In this document: in pieces, positions 43,786 through 52,646 of the stretch | Layout of the letters: every line of letters begins with the position of its first letter | Numbering within the stretch: the first letter of the stretch is position 1 | DNA from: SLSG01 sp964477035 | Lineage (GTDB): Bacteria > Bacteroidota > Bacteroidia > Bacteroidales > UBA7960 | DNA: 64,000 bases | Reading direction: 5' to 3' | Assembly: GCA_964477035.1 (NCBI GenBank) | Contig: CAYZCW010000011.1 | Span: forward strand, 1 to 64,000 | Made by a program: the position numbers and the translations under genes | Notes under the pieces: model-generated | Database searches by the model: none | Told to the model about the DNA's origin: nothing | The model's input: only the letters and a program-made list of their open reading frames with translations

Positions 43786-45018
43786 ATGCAATTCACCCAC
43801 CAGGAAAGAGGAAAATACTTGCTGGTCCAGGTATCCGGCAGGCTGGACGCCTCCTGGGCCGAGCACTTCTCCGCCACCTTCAGGGAATACATCCGGCAGG
43901 GCCACCACCACCTTGTGCTGGAGGCCGCCGGGATGTCCTACCTGAGCTCTGCAGGCATCCGTGCGCTGGTTCAGGTGACCAAATCGGTGCTGGCCCTGAA
44001 GGGCAGCCTGCAAATCTTTCAGGCCAACAGCTTCGTGGAGCAAACCCTGACCATGACGGGCTTTGAGAGCTGGCTGATCCGCGACCTCCCCGGCGACATG
44101 CCGCCGGCCGGGGATTCGACAGCCCCCGGGGAAGAAGATGCATTCAGGACCCACCGGCTGGAAGAAGCAGCGGGCCTGAAGCTGTCCCTGCCGGCGACAT
44201 GGCGCCCCTGGCAGGGTACCGGCAAAGAGCCGGGCGTCCGGTTGCGCTTCGGCAACCAGGATTTTGCCCTTGGCATCGGGGCGCCCAATCAGCCCGGAGA
44301 GGACGCCCGCAGGCAATGGGGGGAATTCCTGGCCATCGGGGGACAATTGGTGTATCAGCCCCCCAGGGAAGGCGAACACCCCGATTTCCTGCTGGCCGAG
44401 AAGGATTTTATTCCTGAAATGCAGTGCATCCAGGCCCTGCAGTGTAGCGGCGGCATGACCCACCTGCTGCGTTTTGCCCCCAGGGGGTATAAAAGCCATT
44501 TCGGCATGGGCGAACTGGCGGAAAAGGTCCTGCTGGAAACCGGTTCGGACAGGGCAGCCCTGGTGGTGCTGGCGGAGATCGACGGACTGGTCGGGGCTTC
44601 GCTGGTACGGTCGCCCGGGCTGTTGGAACATGACCGGGTCATCCCGTTCCCGGAGGTCAAGGAGTGGCTTTCTTATTGCGGGGAACGGGTGCATCCGGGA
44701 CAGCTGGCGCTGGTCTTCGGACTGGCGGCCCGGCAATCCAACGGCAGGAAGTCTTCCTGGCTTGCCGCTTCGTCATTTTACCAGGGACTCCACCTCCACC
44801 TGCATGCCGCCGTGTTTCCTTACCAGCCTCTGGAAGCAGGAATCATCCAGCTGCAGGACATCACGAAAAAATTGTTCAACGGCCCACCACCCATGTCCCT
44901 GCTTCACCTGGTGGAGGATGATAGGCCCGTTGCCGGACTGGGCGAAAGCTCCTTCCTCCGCGGTGCCTGCTGGTGCGCGGCCATCCAAAACGACCAGGAG
45001 GACATGCCATGGGAATAG
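43786..45018 (+). CDS. STAS-domain protein with unrecognised 300-residue C-terminal region
   Basis: The 410-residue cytosolic protein has an N-terminal STAS domain at about residues 1-105, the fold of anti-sigma-factor antagonists. The segment AAGMSYLSSAGIRALV holds Ser55, at the position of the phosphorylated serine in SpoIIAA and RsbV. Residues about 130-400 match no family I recognise; notable parts are SHFGMGELAEKVLLETGSD, LVVLAEIDGLVGASLV and GLHLHLHAAVFPYQPL. It lies between the binding protein and permease genes; the gap upstream is 21 bases and the stop overlaps the permease start by ten. A link with the transporter is therefore likely. MlaB, a STAS protein that binds the MlaF ABC ATPase, is the known precedent. 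No anti-sigma kinase or SpoIIE-type phosphatase gene is nearby. Confidence 0.75.
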   Translation: MQFTHQERGKYLLVQVSGRLDASWAEHFSATFREYIRQGHHHLVLEAAGMSYLSSAGIRALVQVTKSVLALKGSLQIFQANSFVEQTLTMTGFESWLIRDLPGDMPPAGDSTAPGEEDAFRTHRLEEAAGLKLSLPATWRPWQGTGKEPGVRLRFGNQDFALGIGAPNQPGEDARRQWGEFLAIGGQLVYQPPREGEHPDFLLAEKDFIPEMQCIQALQCSGGMTHLLRFAPRGYKSHFGMGELAEKVLLETGSDRAALVVLAEIDGLVGASLVRSPGLLEHDRVIPFPEVKEWLSYCGERVHPGQLALVFGLAARQSNGRKSSWLAASSFYQGLHLHLHAAVFPYQPLEAGIIQLQDITKKLFNGPPPMSLLHLVEDDRPVAGLGESSFLRGACWCAAIQNDQEDMPWE

Positions 45019-45950
45019 TGCTCAGTGCTTTGACGATCGGGCTGATTCTTGCAGCCCTGACCCTGGGGATGCTGATCAGCTTCCGCATGCTGCGCTTCAC
45101 GGACATCACCGTGGACGGTTCGCTCACCCTGGGAGCCGCCGTGGCCGCCGTGACCATCGTCAACGGATGGTCCCCCTGGCTGGCCACCCTCCTGGCGGTG
45201 CTGTGCGGGGTCCTGGCGGGGATGATCACGGGACTGCTTTATACGCGTTTCAACATCCAGATGATCCTGTCGGGCATCCTGATGATGACGGCCCTGTATT
45301 CGGTCAACCTGCGCATCATGGGCCGCAGCAACATCCCCCTGCTGGACACCGCATCGGTTTCCGGCGCTGCCGAATCCCTGATCGGGGGCCTCGGCGGCGG
45401 GATCACCCGGATCAGCCTGCTGGGGTGGCCCGTACCGGTCAGCGACTTCTCGGTATTTGTCACGGCGCTGGCGGTCTGTGTCCTGATCGGCCTGGGGCTG
45501 CGGTACTTTCTGGGAACCCACCTGGGTACCGCCCTGCGCGCCACCGGAAGCAACCCGCAAATGGTCCGGGCCCAGGGCATCAGCCACAAGGGCATGACCG
45601 TCCTGGGACTCTCCCTGTCCAACGCCCTGGTGGCCCTGTCGGGCGCCCTGCTGGCCCAGTACCAGGGCTTTGCCGATGTGCAGATGGGCATCGGCATGAT
45701 GGTCTGGGGACTGGCCAGCATCATCATCGGGGAAGCCCTGGTGGGCACCCGCAGCATCGGCATCACCATCACCGGGGCCATCCTGGGCACCCTGTTCTTC
45801 CGGCTGCTGATCGCCATCGCCCTGAGGTGGGGCCTCAACCCGAACGACCTGAAGCTGGTCACGGCGGGATTTGTGTTCATCGCCCTGGTGGCCCCCATCT
45901 GGGTGAAGTCACTGCGCAAAACGATCTGGGGAGGACTGGGAAATGCTTAA
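45009..45950 (+). CDS. ABC transporter permease, COG4120 type
   Basis: The 313-residue product from the ATG at 45009 has about eight to ten hydrophobic segments. It matches the permeases that pair with TrpX-type binding proteins: LILAALTLGMLISFRMLRFTDITVDGSL at the start, FNIQMILSGILMMTALYSVNL, then GLGLRYFLGTHLGTALRATG and the EAA-like region NPQMVRAQGISHKGMTVLGL. The start overlaps the STAS stop by ten bases and the stop overlaps the ATPase start by eight, so all are translationally coupled. Possible substrates in this group include aromatic amino acids, but none is assigned. Confidence 0.93.
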   Translation: MGIVLSALTIGLILAALTLGMLISFRMLRFTDITVDGSLTLGAAVAAVTIVNGWSPWLATLLAVLCGVLAGMITGLLYTRFNIQMILSGILMMTALYSVNLRIMGRSNIPLLDTASVSGAAESLIGGLGGGITRISLLGWPVPVSDFSVFVTALAVCVLIGLGLRYFLGTHLGTALRATGSNPQMVRAQGISHKGMTVLGLSLSNALVALSGALLAQYQGFADVQMGIGMMVWGLASIIIGEALVGTRSIGITITGAILGTLFFRLLIAIALRWGLNPNDLKLVTAGFVFIALVAPIWVKSLRKTIWGGLGNA

Positions 45951-46755
45951 GATCAACAACCTTTGCAAAACATTTGCCCCCGGCACGGTCAACGAGGTGC
46001 GGGCCCTGCAGGACGTGAGCCTGCACATTGAAGAAGGGAGTTTCACGGCCATCATCGGCACCAACGGCTCCGGGAAAAGCACCTTGCTCAATGCCGTCGC
46101 CGGCAGCTTTGAACCCGACCGTGGACGCATCGAGTTGTTTGGCAAGGACATCACCCGCTGGCCGGAGTACCGGCGCGCTTCCCTGATCGGCCGGGTATTC
46201 CAGAACCCGTTTGCCGGCACGGCGGCCGGCATGACCATCGCCGAAAACATCGCCCTGGCCATGCACCGTGGAAAATCCCGCTCGCTCAGAACGGCCCTCA
46301 ATGCCCGGGTGCGGGAAGAGATCGCGCAGCGGGTCAGGGGGCTGAAAATGGGACTGGAGGACCGGCTGGACAACCCCATCGGGACCCTCTCGGGCGGGCA
46401 GCGTCAGGCCCTGACCCTGTTGATGGCTACCTGGATCAGGCCCCAGCTGTTGTTGCTGGACGAACACACCGCCGCCCTGGACCCGAAGACCGCCGCCAAG
46501 GTGGCGGAAGTCACCCGGGAGGTCATCGCCCGGGAGAAACTGACGGCCCTGATGGTGACCCACTCCATGCAACAGGCCGTTGACCTGCCCGACCGCATCG
46601 TCATGATGCACCGGGGCCGGATCGTGGAAGACCTGAAGGACGAAATGAAGGCCAGGGTCAGGATCCCCGACCTGATGCAGACTTTTGAACGGGTCCAGAA
46701 ACGGGACCTCTTCGACGCCGGCGTGGCCGGGGTCCTGGAACAGCAATACATCTAA
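45943..46755 (+). CDS. ABC transporter ATP-binding protein, COG1101 type
   Basis: The 270-residue ATPase energises the permease. Walker A is GTNGSGKST near residues 42-50, the signature is LSGGQRQALT near 149-158, and Walker B is LLLLDEHTAALD near 168-179, followed by the switch His in MVTHSMQQA. The start overlaps the permease stop by eight bases. It is the last gene of the four-gene operon that begins at 40993. A STAS protein encoded in the same operon could contact this subunit; that is inference. Confidence 0.96.
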   Translation: MLKINNLCKTFAPGTVNEVRALQDVSLHIEEGSFTAIIGTNGSGKSTLLNAVAGSFEPDRGRIELFGKDITRWPEYRRASLIGRVFQNPFAGTAAGMTIAENIALAMHRGKSRSLRTALNARVREEIAQRVRGLKMGLEDRLDNPIGTLSGGQRQALTLLMATWIRPQLLLLDEHTAALDPKTAAKVAEVTREVIAREKLTALMVTHSMQQAVDLPDRIVMMHRGRIVEDLKDEMKARVRIPDLMQTFERVQKRDLFDAGVAGVLEQQYI

Positions 46756-46971
46756 GGGCGGACTGCACCTACATGCCCAACAGCTTGACCGAGAACATCC
46801 CTTGTCCCCGGGGGCGCCGGCCCGGTTCAAACAATTCCAATCCACCGTGCTGCCGGATATGCACCGGGGGATAGTGTCATGCATTGGCATAGCGGAGCAT
46901 GCCGGATTTCAGGGCCGCAAACAGTCCGGCAGATCCCCCAAACAAAAACCGTTTCTTTTTTACACCGTGGG

Positions 46972-47655
46972 TCACTCCCCAAAACGGTAACCAACCCCGG
47001 ATTCCGTGATAAGGAGTGAGGGACGGGAAGGGTTGTCCTCGATCTTTTTTCTCAGCTGGGCGATAAACACCCGCAGGTATTGGGTCTGCTCCTGGTAGCC
47101 ATAGCCCCATACCTCCCGGAGCAGGTATTTGTGCGTCAGCACCCGCCCCCTGTTTTTGGCCAGCAGAAGCAAAAGGGAAAACTCTGTCGCCGTAAGTTTG
47201 AGAACCTCCTGGTTCTTTTTGGCAATATGGGCCACCAGGTCGATCGTGAGGGAGCCAAAATCCAGAACCGTGGCCTCCGGAGACCCATCCGCCGATCTCA
47301 GGGCTGCCCGGATCCGGGCGAGCAACTCACCCGTTCTGAATGGTTTGGTCAGGTAATCGCTGGCCCCCTGGTCGAGGGCCCTGATGATCTCTTCCTCCGC
47401 ACTGCGCACACTCAGGATGATGATGGGCTTTCTGTACCAATCCCTGAGTTTTTTCAGCACCTCCTGTCCGTCCAGGTCAGGAAGGCCCAGATCCAGAATG
47501 ATCAGGGCGGGATGGTGCGTCGCGGAGAAGACGAGCCCGTCCTTGCCGTTGACCGCCAGGATCGTTTTATACCCGCTGGCCGTCAGAGTAATCTCAAGCA
47601 GCCTTCGAATCTGCAGCTCATCATCAATGATCAGAATGGTTTCATTTGTTGTCAT
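46972..47655 (-). CDS. KdpE-like OmpR-family response regulator
   Basis: The 227-residue cytosolic regulator has a receiver domain with DDE at 11-13, phospho-acceptor Asp55 (ILDLGLPDLDG) and Lys104, and a winged-helix OmpR domain from about residue 130 (LTATEFSLLLLLAKNRGRVLTHKYLLREVWG, then YLRVFIAQLRKKIEDNPSRP). KdpE regulates potassium uptake in many bacteria. Here no kdpFABC genes are seen; instead a TrkH channel gene lies two genes upstream, so TrkH is the likely target. The kinase gene is 9 bases upstream. Confidence 0.92.
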   Translation of the reverse strand: MTTNETILIIDDELQIRRLLEITLTASGYKTILAVNGKDGLVFSATHHPALIILDLGLPDLDGQEVLKKLRDWYRKPIIILSVRSAEEEIIRALDQGASDYLTKPFRTGELLARIRAALRSADGSPEATVLDFGSLTIDLVAHIAKKNQEVLKLTATEFSLLLLLAKNRGRVLTHKYLLREVWGYGYQEQTQYLRVFIAQLRKKIEDNPSRPSLLITESGVGYRFGE

Positions 47656-47664
47656 GACAGGCCT

Positions 47665-49167
47665 TTACATATTGAAAATATCCGGGGTTTCCGACGGGAT
47701 GCTCAGGATGAAACGCGCCCCTCCCCCGGGAGCATTCGCCACCTGGATCGCACCCCCATGTGCTTCCACGAATCCCTTCGCGATGGACAAGCCCAGACCC
47801 AGGCCGCCGGGCCTGCTGCCATCACCCCGAAAAAACTTTTTGAACACCTCCCGGATCTGATGCTCCGGAAAGCCCGGCCCCCGGTCACGAACCTCCAGCA
47901 GGAGTCGTCCGTCCTGATAGGTGGCCCTGATACCGATCACGGAAGCACCGGGGGCATACTGCGTGGCATTGAACAAGAGGTTGTACAGGACATGCTCCAA
48001 CAGCCCGAAATCGATCTTCACCAGGGGCATGTCCTCCGGGACAGAGACCTCCAGGGAAAAAGGCTTCAGTTCGTCTTTCAGTTCATCGGTGACCTTATTT
48101 ACCAGATCGTTGATGTCGCACCAGTCGGTCCTTACAGAGAAATGCCCGCTTTCCAGTCGGGAGATGTTCAGCAGGTTTTCAATCAGCCTGTTCAGCCTCA
48201 GGGAGGCGGTAAAGATCTCCCGGACGAGAGCCAGGTGGATCTCATCGCTGTTCCGGGCATTCAGGATGGAGTCGGATGCACCCATGATCGTGGCAATGGG
48301 GATGCGGAGTTCGTGCGAAATGGAGTTGAACAGGGTTTTATACAAGCGGTCCGATTCATCCAGAAAGCGGACCTTCTGGGCCATTTCTCCCAGAAACTCC
48401 CGTTCCAGGGCGTTGGAAACCTGGGTCAGAAAAGCCTCCCGGAAGGATTCCTGCTCCGGAGTAAGCGGGGGACTGCTTTTCAGCGCGATCACCCCCGGGC
48501 TGATTCTCGTTCCTCCCAGGGGATAAAAAGTGTAACGCTCCGTGGTGGATTGAATTTCTCCTGAACCGGATTTTCGTCCCTCCCGGAAGACCCGGACTCC
48601 GCGCTCTTTTTCCTGCCGGGTCAGTTGCTGCCCGTTGGCAGACCATTCATCTCCCTGCAATTGATTGTTCCCGTCCTGAAGGAGGAAAACCGGCTCGTCG
48701 CCAAAGTGGTTTCTGATCTCGGCAGCCGCTACCTTCAGGACTTCCTTCATCCCGCCGGCCTTCGACAATTCCCTTGTAAGCTGAAATAAGGCATTGGTTC
48801 TCTTCTCCCGCTCCCGGGAAATCCGCTCCTGCCTTCTGACCCTGGTGGACAGCACCCCGCTGACCAGGGCGATGGTGAAAAACAATCCAAAAATAAGGAG
48901 GTCATCTGCTTTCTCAATGTGAAAGGTGTGGTGGGGGGGGATGAAAAAATAATTCCAGACCAGGGCGCTCATGGTGGAAGCCAGTAATACCGGACCCAAG
49001 CCCAGGAAAGTGGACAGAATGGAAACCACAAACAGCAGAATAAAGGAAACCAGGTGATAGGTCCGGGTATTGGCCAGCGGGGCACACAACAGGGCAACCC
49101 CCCCGATGACGGCGGCAGACAAGACATATTGTCTTATCACTTTCCAGTTGTTTCCCCCCTTGGTCAT
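47665..49167 (-). CDS. Short KdpD-like sensor histidine kinase
   Basis: The 500-residue product matches the C-terminal part of KdpD. A four-segment membrane domain (DUF4118) at about residues 12-108 carries the family motif VWNYFFIPPHHTFHI at 70-83. A GAF-like region at about 125-255 follows, then the phospho-acceptor SISHELRIP with His285, and the ATPase domain with NLLFNATQYAP and RDRGPGFPE. The large N-terminal KdpD and universal-stress domains (about 380 residues in the classical protein) are missing, which suggests it does not bind ATP or c-di-AMP there. It sits between trkH and the regulator gene and senses potassium or turgor by inference. Confidence 0.92.
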   Translation of the reverse strand: MTKGGNNWKVIRQYVLSAAVIGGVALLCAPLANTRTYHLVSFILLFVVSILSTFLGLGPVLLASTMSALVWNYFFIPPHHTFHIEKADDLLIFGLFFTIALVSGVLSTRVRRQERISREREKRTNALFQLTRELSKAGGMKEVLKVAAAEIRNHFGDEPVFLLQDGNNQLQGDEWSANGQQLTRQEKERGVRVFREGRKSGSGEIQSTTERYTFYPLGGTRISPGVIALKSSPPLTPEQESFREAFLTQVSNALEREFLGEMAQKVRFLDESDRLYKTLFNSISHELRIPIATIMGASDSILNARNSDEIHLALVREIFTASLRLNRLIENLLNISRLESGHFSVRTDWCDINDLVNKVTDELKDELKPFSLEVSVPEDMPLVKIDFGLLEHVLYNLLFNATQYAPGASVIGIRATYQDGRLLLEVRDRGPGFPEHQIREVFKKFFRGDGSRPGGLGLGLSIAKGFVEAHGGAIQVANAPGGGARFILSIPSETPDIFNM

Positions 49168-49231
49168 GCGTGGACCGATATTCAGCCGATTCTCCCAAAT
49201 ATATTCAATATATTCCTGGATTCATAGCGGA

Positions 49232-50683
49232 TTACGGCTTCCAGAAACTCCTTGAAAACAAAATAATCACGGTATAGATTTCCAGCCTCCCCACCAACAT
49301 CAGCAGGGACAGCAGCATTTTGGCCGCCACGGGGAGGTGGGCAAAGTTACTGGCCGGTCCAACGCTGCCAATGCCTGGGCCGATTCCGGCCATGCAGGTG
49401 GCCACCGATCCGGCTGCCGTTTTACCGTCAAGTCCCAGTATAAGCATCGCCAGGCACCCCATCACAAATACCAGGAGGTATAGGGAAATAAACCCGAGTA
49501 TGGCACTATTCTCCGTATCATTAATGGCTTTCCTGCTCAGTTTGATCGACAGGACGGCAAAGGGAGAGGTTAGCTGCCGGAACAACCTGGCGAAATTTTT
49601 CACCAGGATCAGGTGCCGGGCCATTTTAATCCCCCCGGCCGTGGAGCCGGTGCTCCCACCCAGGAACATGGCGATGAATAGAATGGTCCAGGCATAAATG
49701 GGCCACTCAAGATAATCGGCCGTGGCATACCCGGTACAAGTCACGATGGTAACCACCTGAAAAAATCCCTTACGCACCGAATCCTCCATGGGCAGTTGCA
49801 CCTTGAAAAAGAGGATTCCCGAAAGGATGATTCCAAGCAATGAGATGACGGCCAGATAAAACAAGAATTCCTCATTGCTGCGGACCTTTTTAAACTCCCG
49901 CCTCAGCAGGTGGTAGTGAATGATGAAATTGGCACCAGAGAGGACCATGAAGGCCATCACCACGTATTGGATGTAGGCCGAATACCCGGCAATACTGTCA
50001 TTCTTCGGTGAGAACCCCCCGGTGGCAATGGTGCCGAAGGCATGGCACACACTCTCAAACAGGTTCATCCCCCCGAGGGACAGCAGCAGGACCTGCAAGC
50101 CGGTCAGCAGGACGTATATCAACAGCAGCTGCCTTCCCATGGCACTGACCCTTGGGCGTATCTTCTCCTGGAACGAGGACTCCATGGAGAACAGGTGGTA
50201 TCCCCCGATCTGCAGGGAGGGCATCACAATAATCACCAGGACAATGATGCCGATACCGCCAATCCAGTGGGTCAGGCTTCTCCAGAACAAAATGGAGGCA
50301 GGCAGGGATTCGATGTCTTCCAGGATAGAGGAACCGGTGGTGGTAAAACCCGATACGGACTCAAAAAAAGCGTTGACAAAGGAGGGGATGGTCCCAGAGA
50401 TCAGGTAAGGGAGGGCACCGAAAATGCTTAGCAGCAACCAACTCAAAGCCACAGTCAGGTAGGCTTCCTTGCGGTGCATTGATCCGTTTATTTCCAGCTT
50501 TCTGGTCAGCAGGTGCATTCCCCATCCGACGAAGAACACCACCATGGCCGGGATAAGGAATGGAAACATGTTATCCGAAAAAGCCAGGCTGATGGCGGCA
50601 CAAAATCCCATGGCAGCCGAAAGGATGAACAGGTTTCTGCTGACCACCTTGAAGCACAACCGGATATTGAGGGCCTTGAGCAT
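49232..50683 (-). CDS. TrkH-family potassium transporter
   Basis: Inner-membrane potassium uptake channel subunit of 483 residues. It has the four repeated M1-P-M2 units with filter glycines: SGFTTTGSS (first), FGTIATGGFSP (second), TCTGYAT (third) and TCMAGIGPG (fourth). A typical TrkH works with a cytosolic TrkA gating ring, whose gene is not in the window. The gene heads a three-gene unit: the kinase gene starts 64 bases after its stop and the regulator follows, so the sensor pair is probably made with the transporter. Pairing TrkH with KdpDE-like proteins is uncommon. Confidence 0.94.
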   Translation of the reverse strand: MLKALNIRLCFKVVSRNLFILSAAMGFCAAISLAFSDNMFPFLIPAMVVFFVGWGMHLLTRKLEINGSMHRKEAYLTVALSWLLLSIFGALPYLISGTIPSFVNAFFESVSGFTTTGSSILEDIESLPASILFWRSLTHWIGGIGIIVLVIIVMPSLQIGGYHLFSMESSFQEKIRPRVSAMGRQLLLIYVLLTGLQVLLLSLGGMNLFESVCHAFGTIATGGFSPKNDSIAGYSAYIQYVVMAFMVLSGANFIIHYHLLRREFKKVRSNEEFLFYLAVISLLGIILSGILFFKVQLPMEDSVRKGFFQVVTIVTCTGYATADYLEWPIYAWTILFIAMFLGGSTGSTAGGIKMARHLILVKNFARLFRQLTSPFAVLSIKLSRKAINDTENSAILGFISLYLLVFVMGCLAMLILGLDGKTAAGSVATCMAGIGPGIGSVGPASNFAHLPVAAKMLLSLLMLVGRLEIYTVIILFSRSFWKP

Positions 50684-50883
50684 CCCCGGATAATTTGAAG
50701 CGGCAATAAAACAAATACCTGATTGCCAAACAGGTTAATGACCGCTACCCCATACAAAAGTGCCGGTAATTCAATAAATAGAATATAAATTTTCCGGTAA
50801 GTGAATAAATATTTTATAAAGGGCACGCCTGGCAAAAGACCAGTTTCCAGGCAATAATCCTGCGGGGGCGATGGGATAATGCC

Positions 50884-50891
50884 TATTTTTG
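50884..50891 (+). promoter_or_regulatory. Bacteroidota -7 element of the arabinofuranosidase gene
   Basis: TATTTTTG is an exact TAnnTTTG match 39 bases before the ATG at 50931. No TTG at 19-21 bases upstream is evident. Confidence 0.45.
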
Positions 50892-50930
50892 ATTCCCCAT
50901 CCGACGATAAACCACAACGTGATACCCCCC

Positions 50931-52475
<1,545 letters not shown>

Positions 52476-52646
52476 GAAGGCCCTGGGGGACCGTGCGATA
52501 CCGTACAGCGGGCATCCGGTTCCGAACAGTTGCCCGCCTGTTGTTTTGTTTATTGACCTGACCTGGAGCCTGTTGGACTCTCAGGTATGTTTTTTGGACA
52601 GCCTTTCCAGCGAAGAACACATCCGCTGAATCAATCTTTGTCTGTT

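Noticed and set aside
41275..44736. A 1,153-codon open frame on the minus strand across the binding-protein and STAS genes
   Set aside because: It is antisense to clearly conserved genes, has His/Gln/Gly-rich low-similarity translation and arises from high third-position GC on the plus strand.
46756..46971. Short plus-strand frame after the ATPase gene
   Set aside because: It overlaps the 3' ends of two convergent genes and has no recognisable feature; the 216-base gap appears non-coding.
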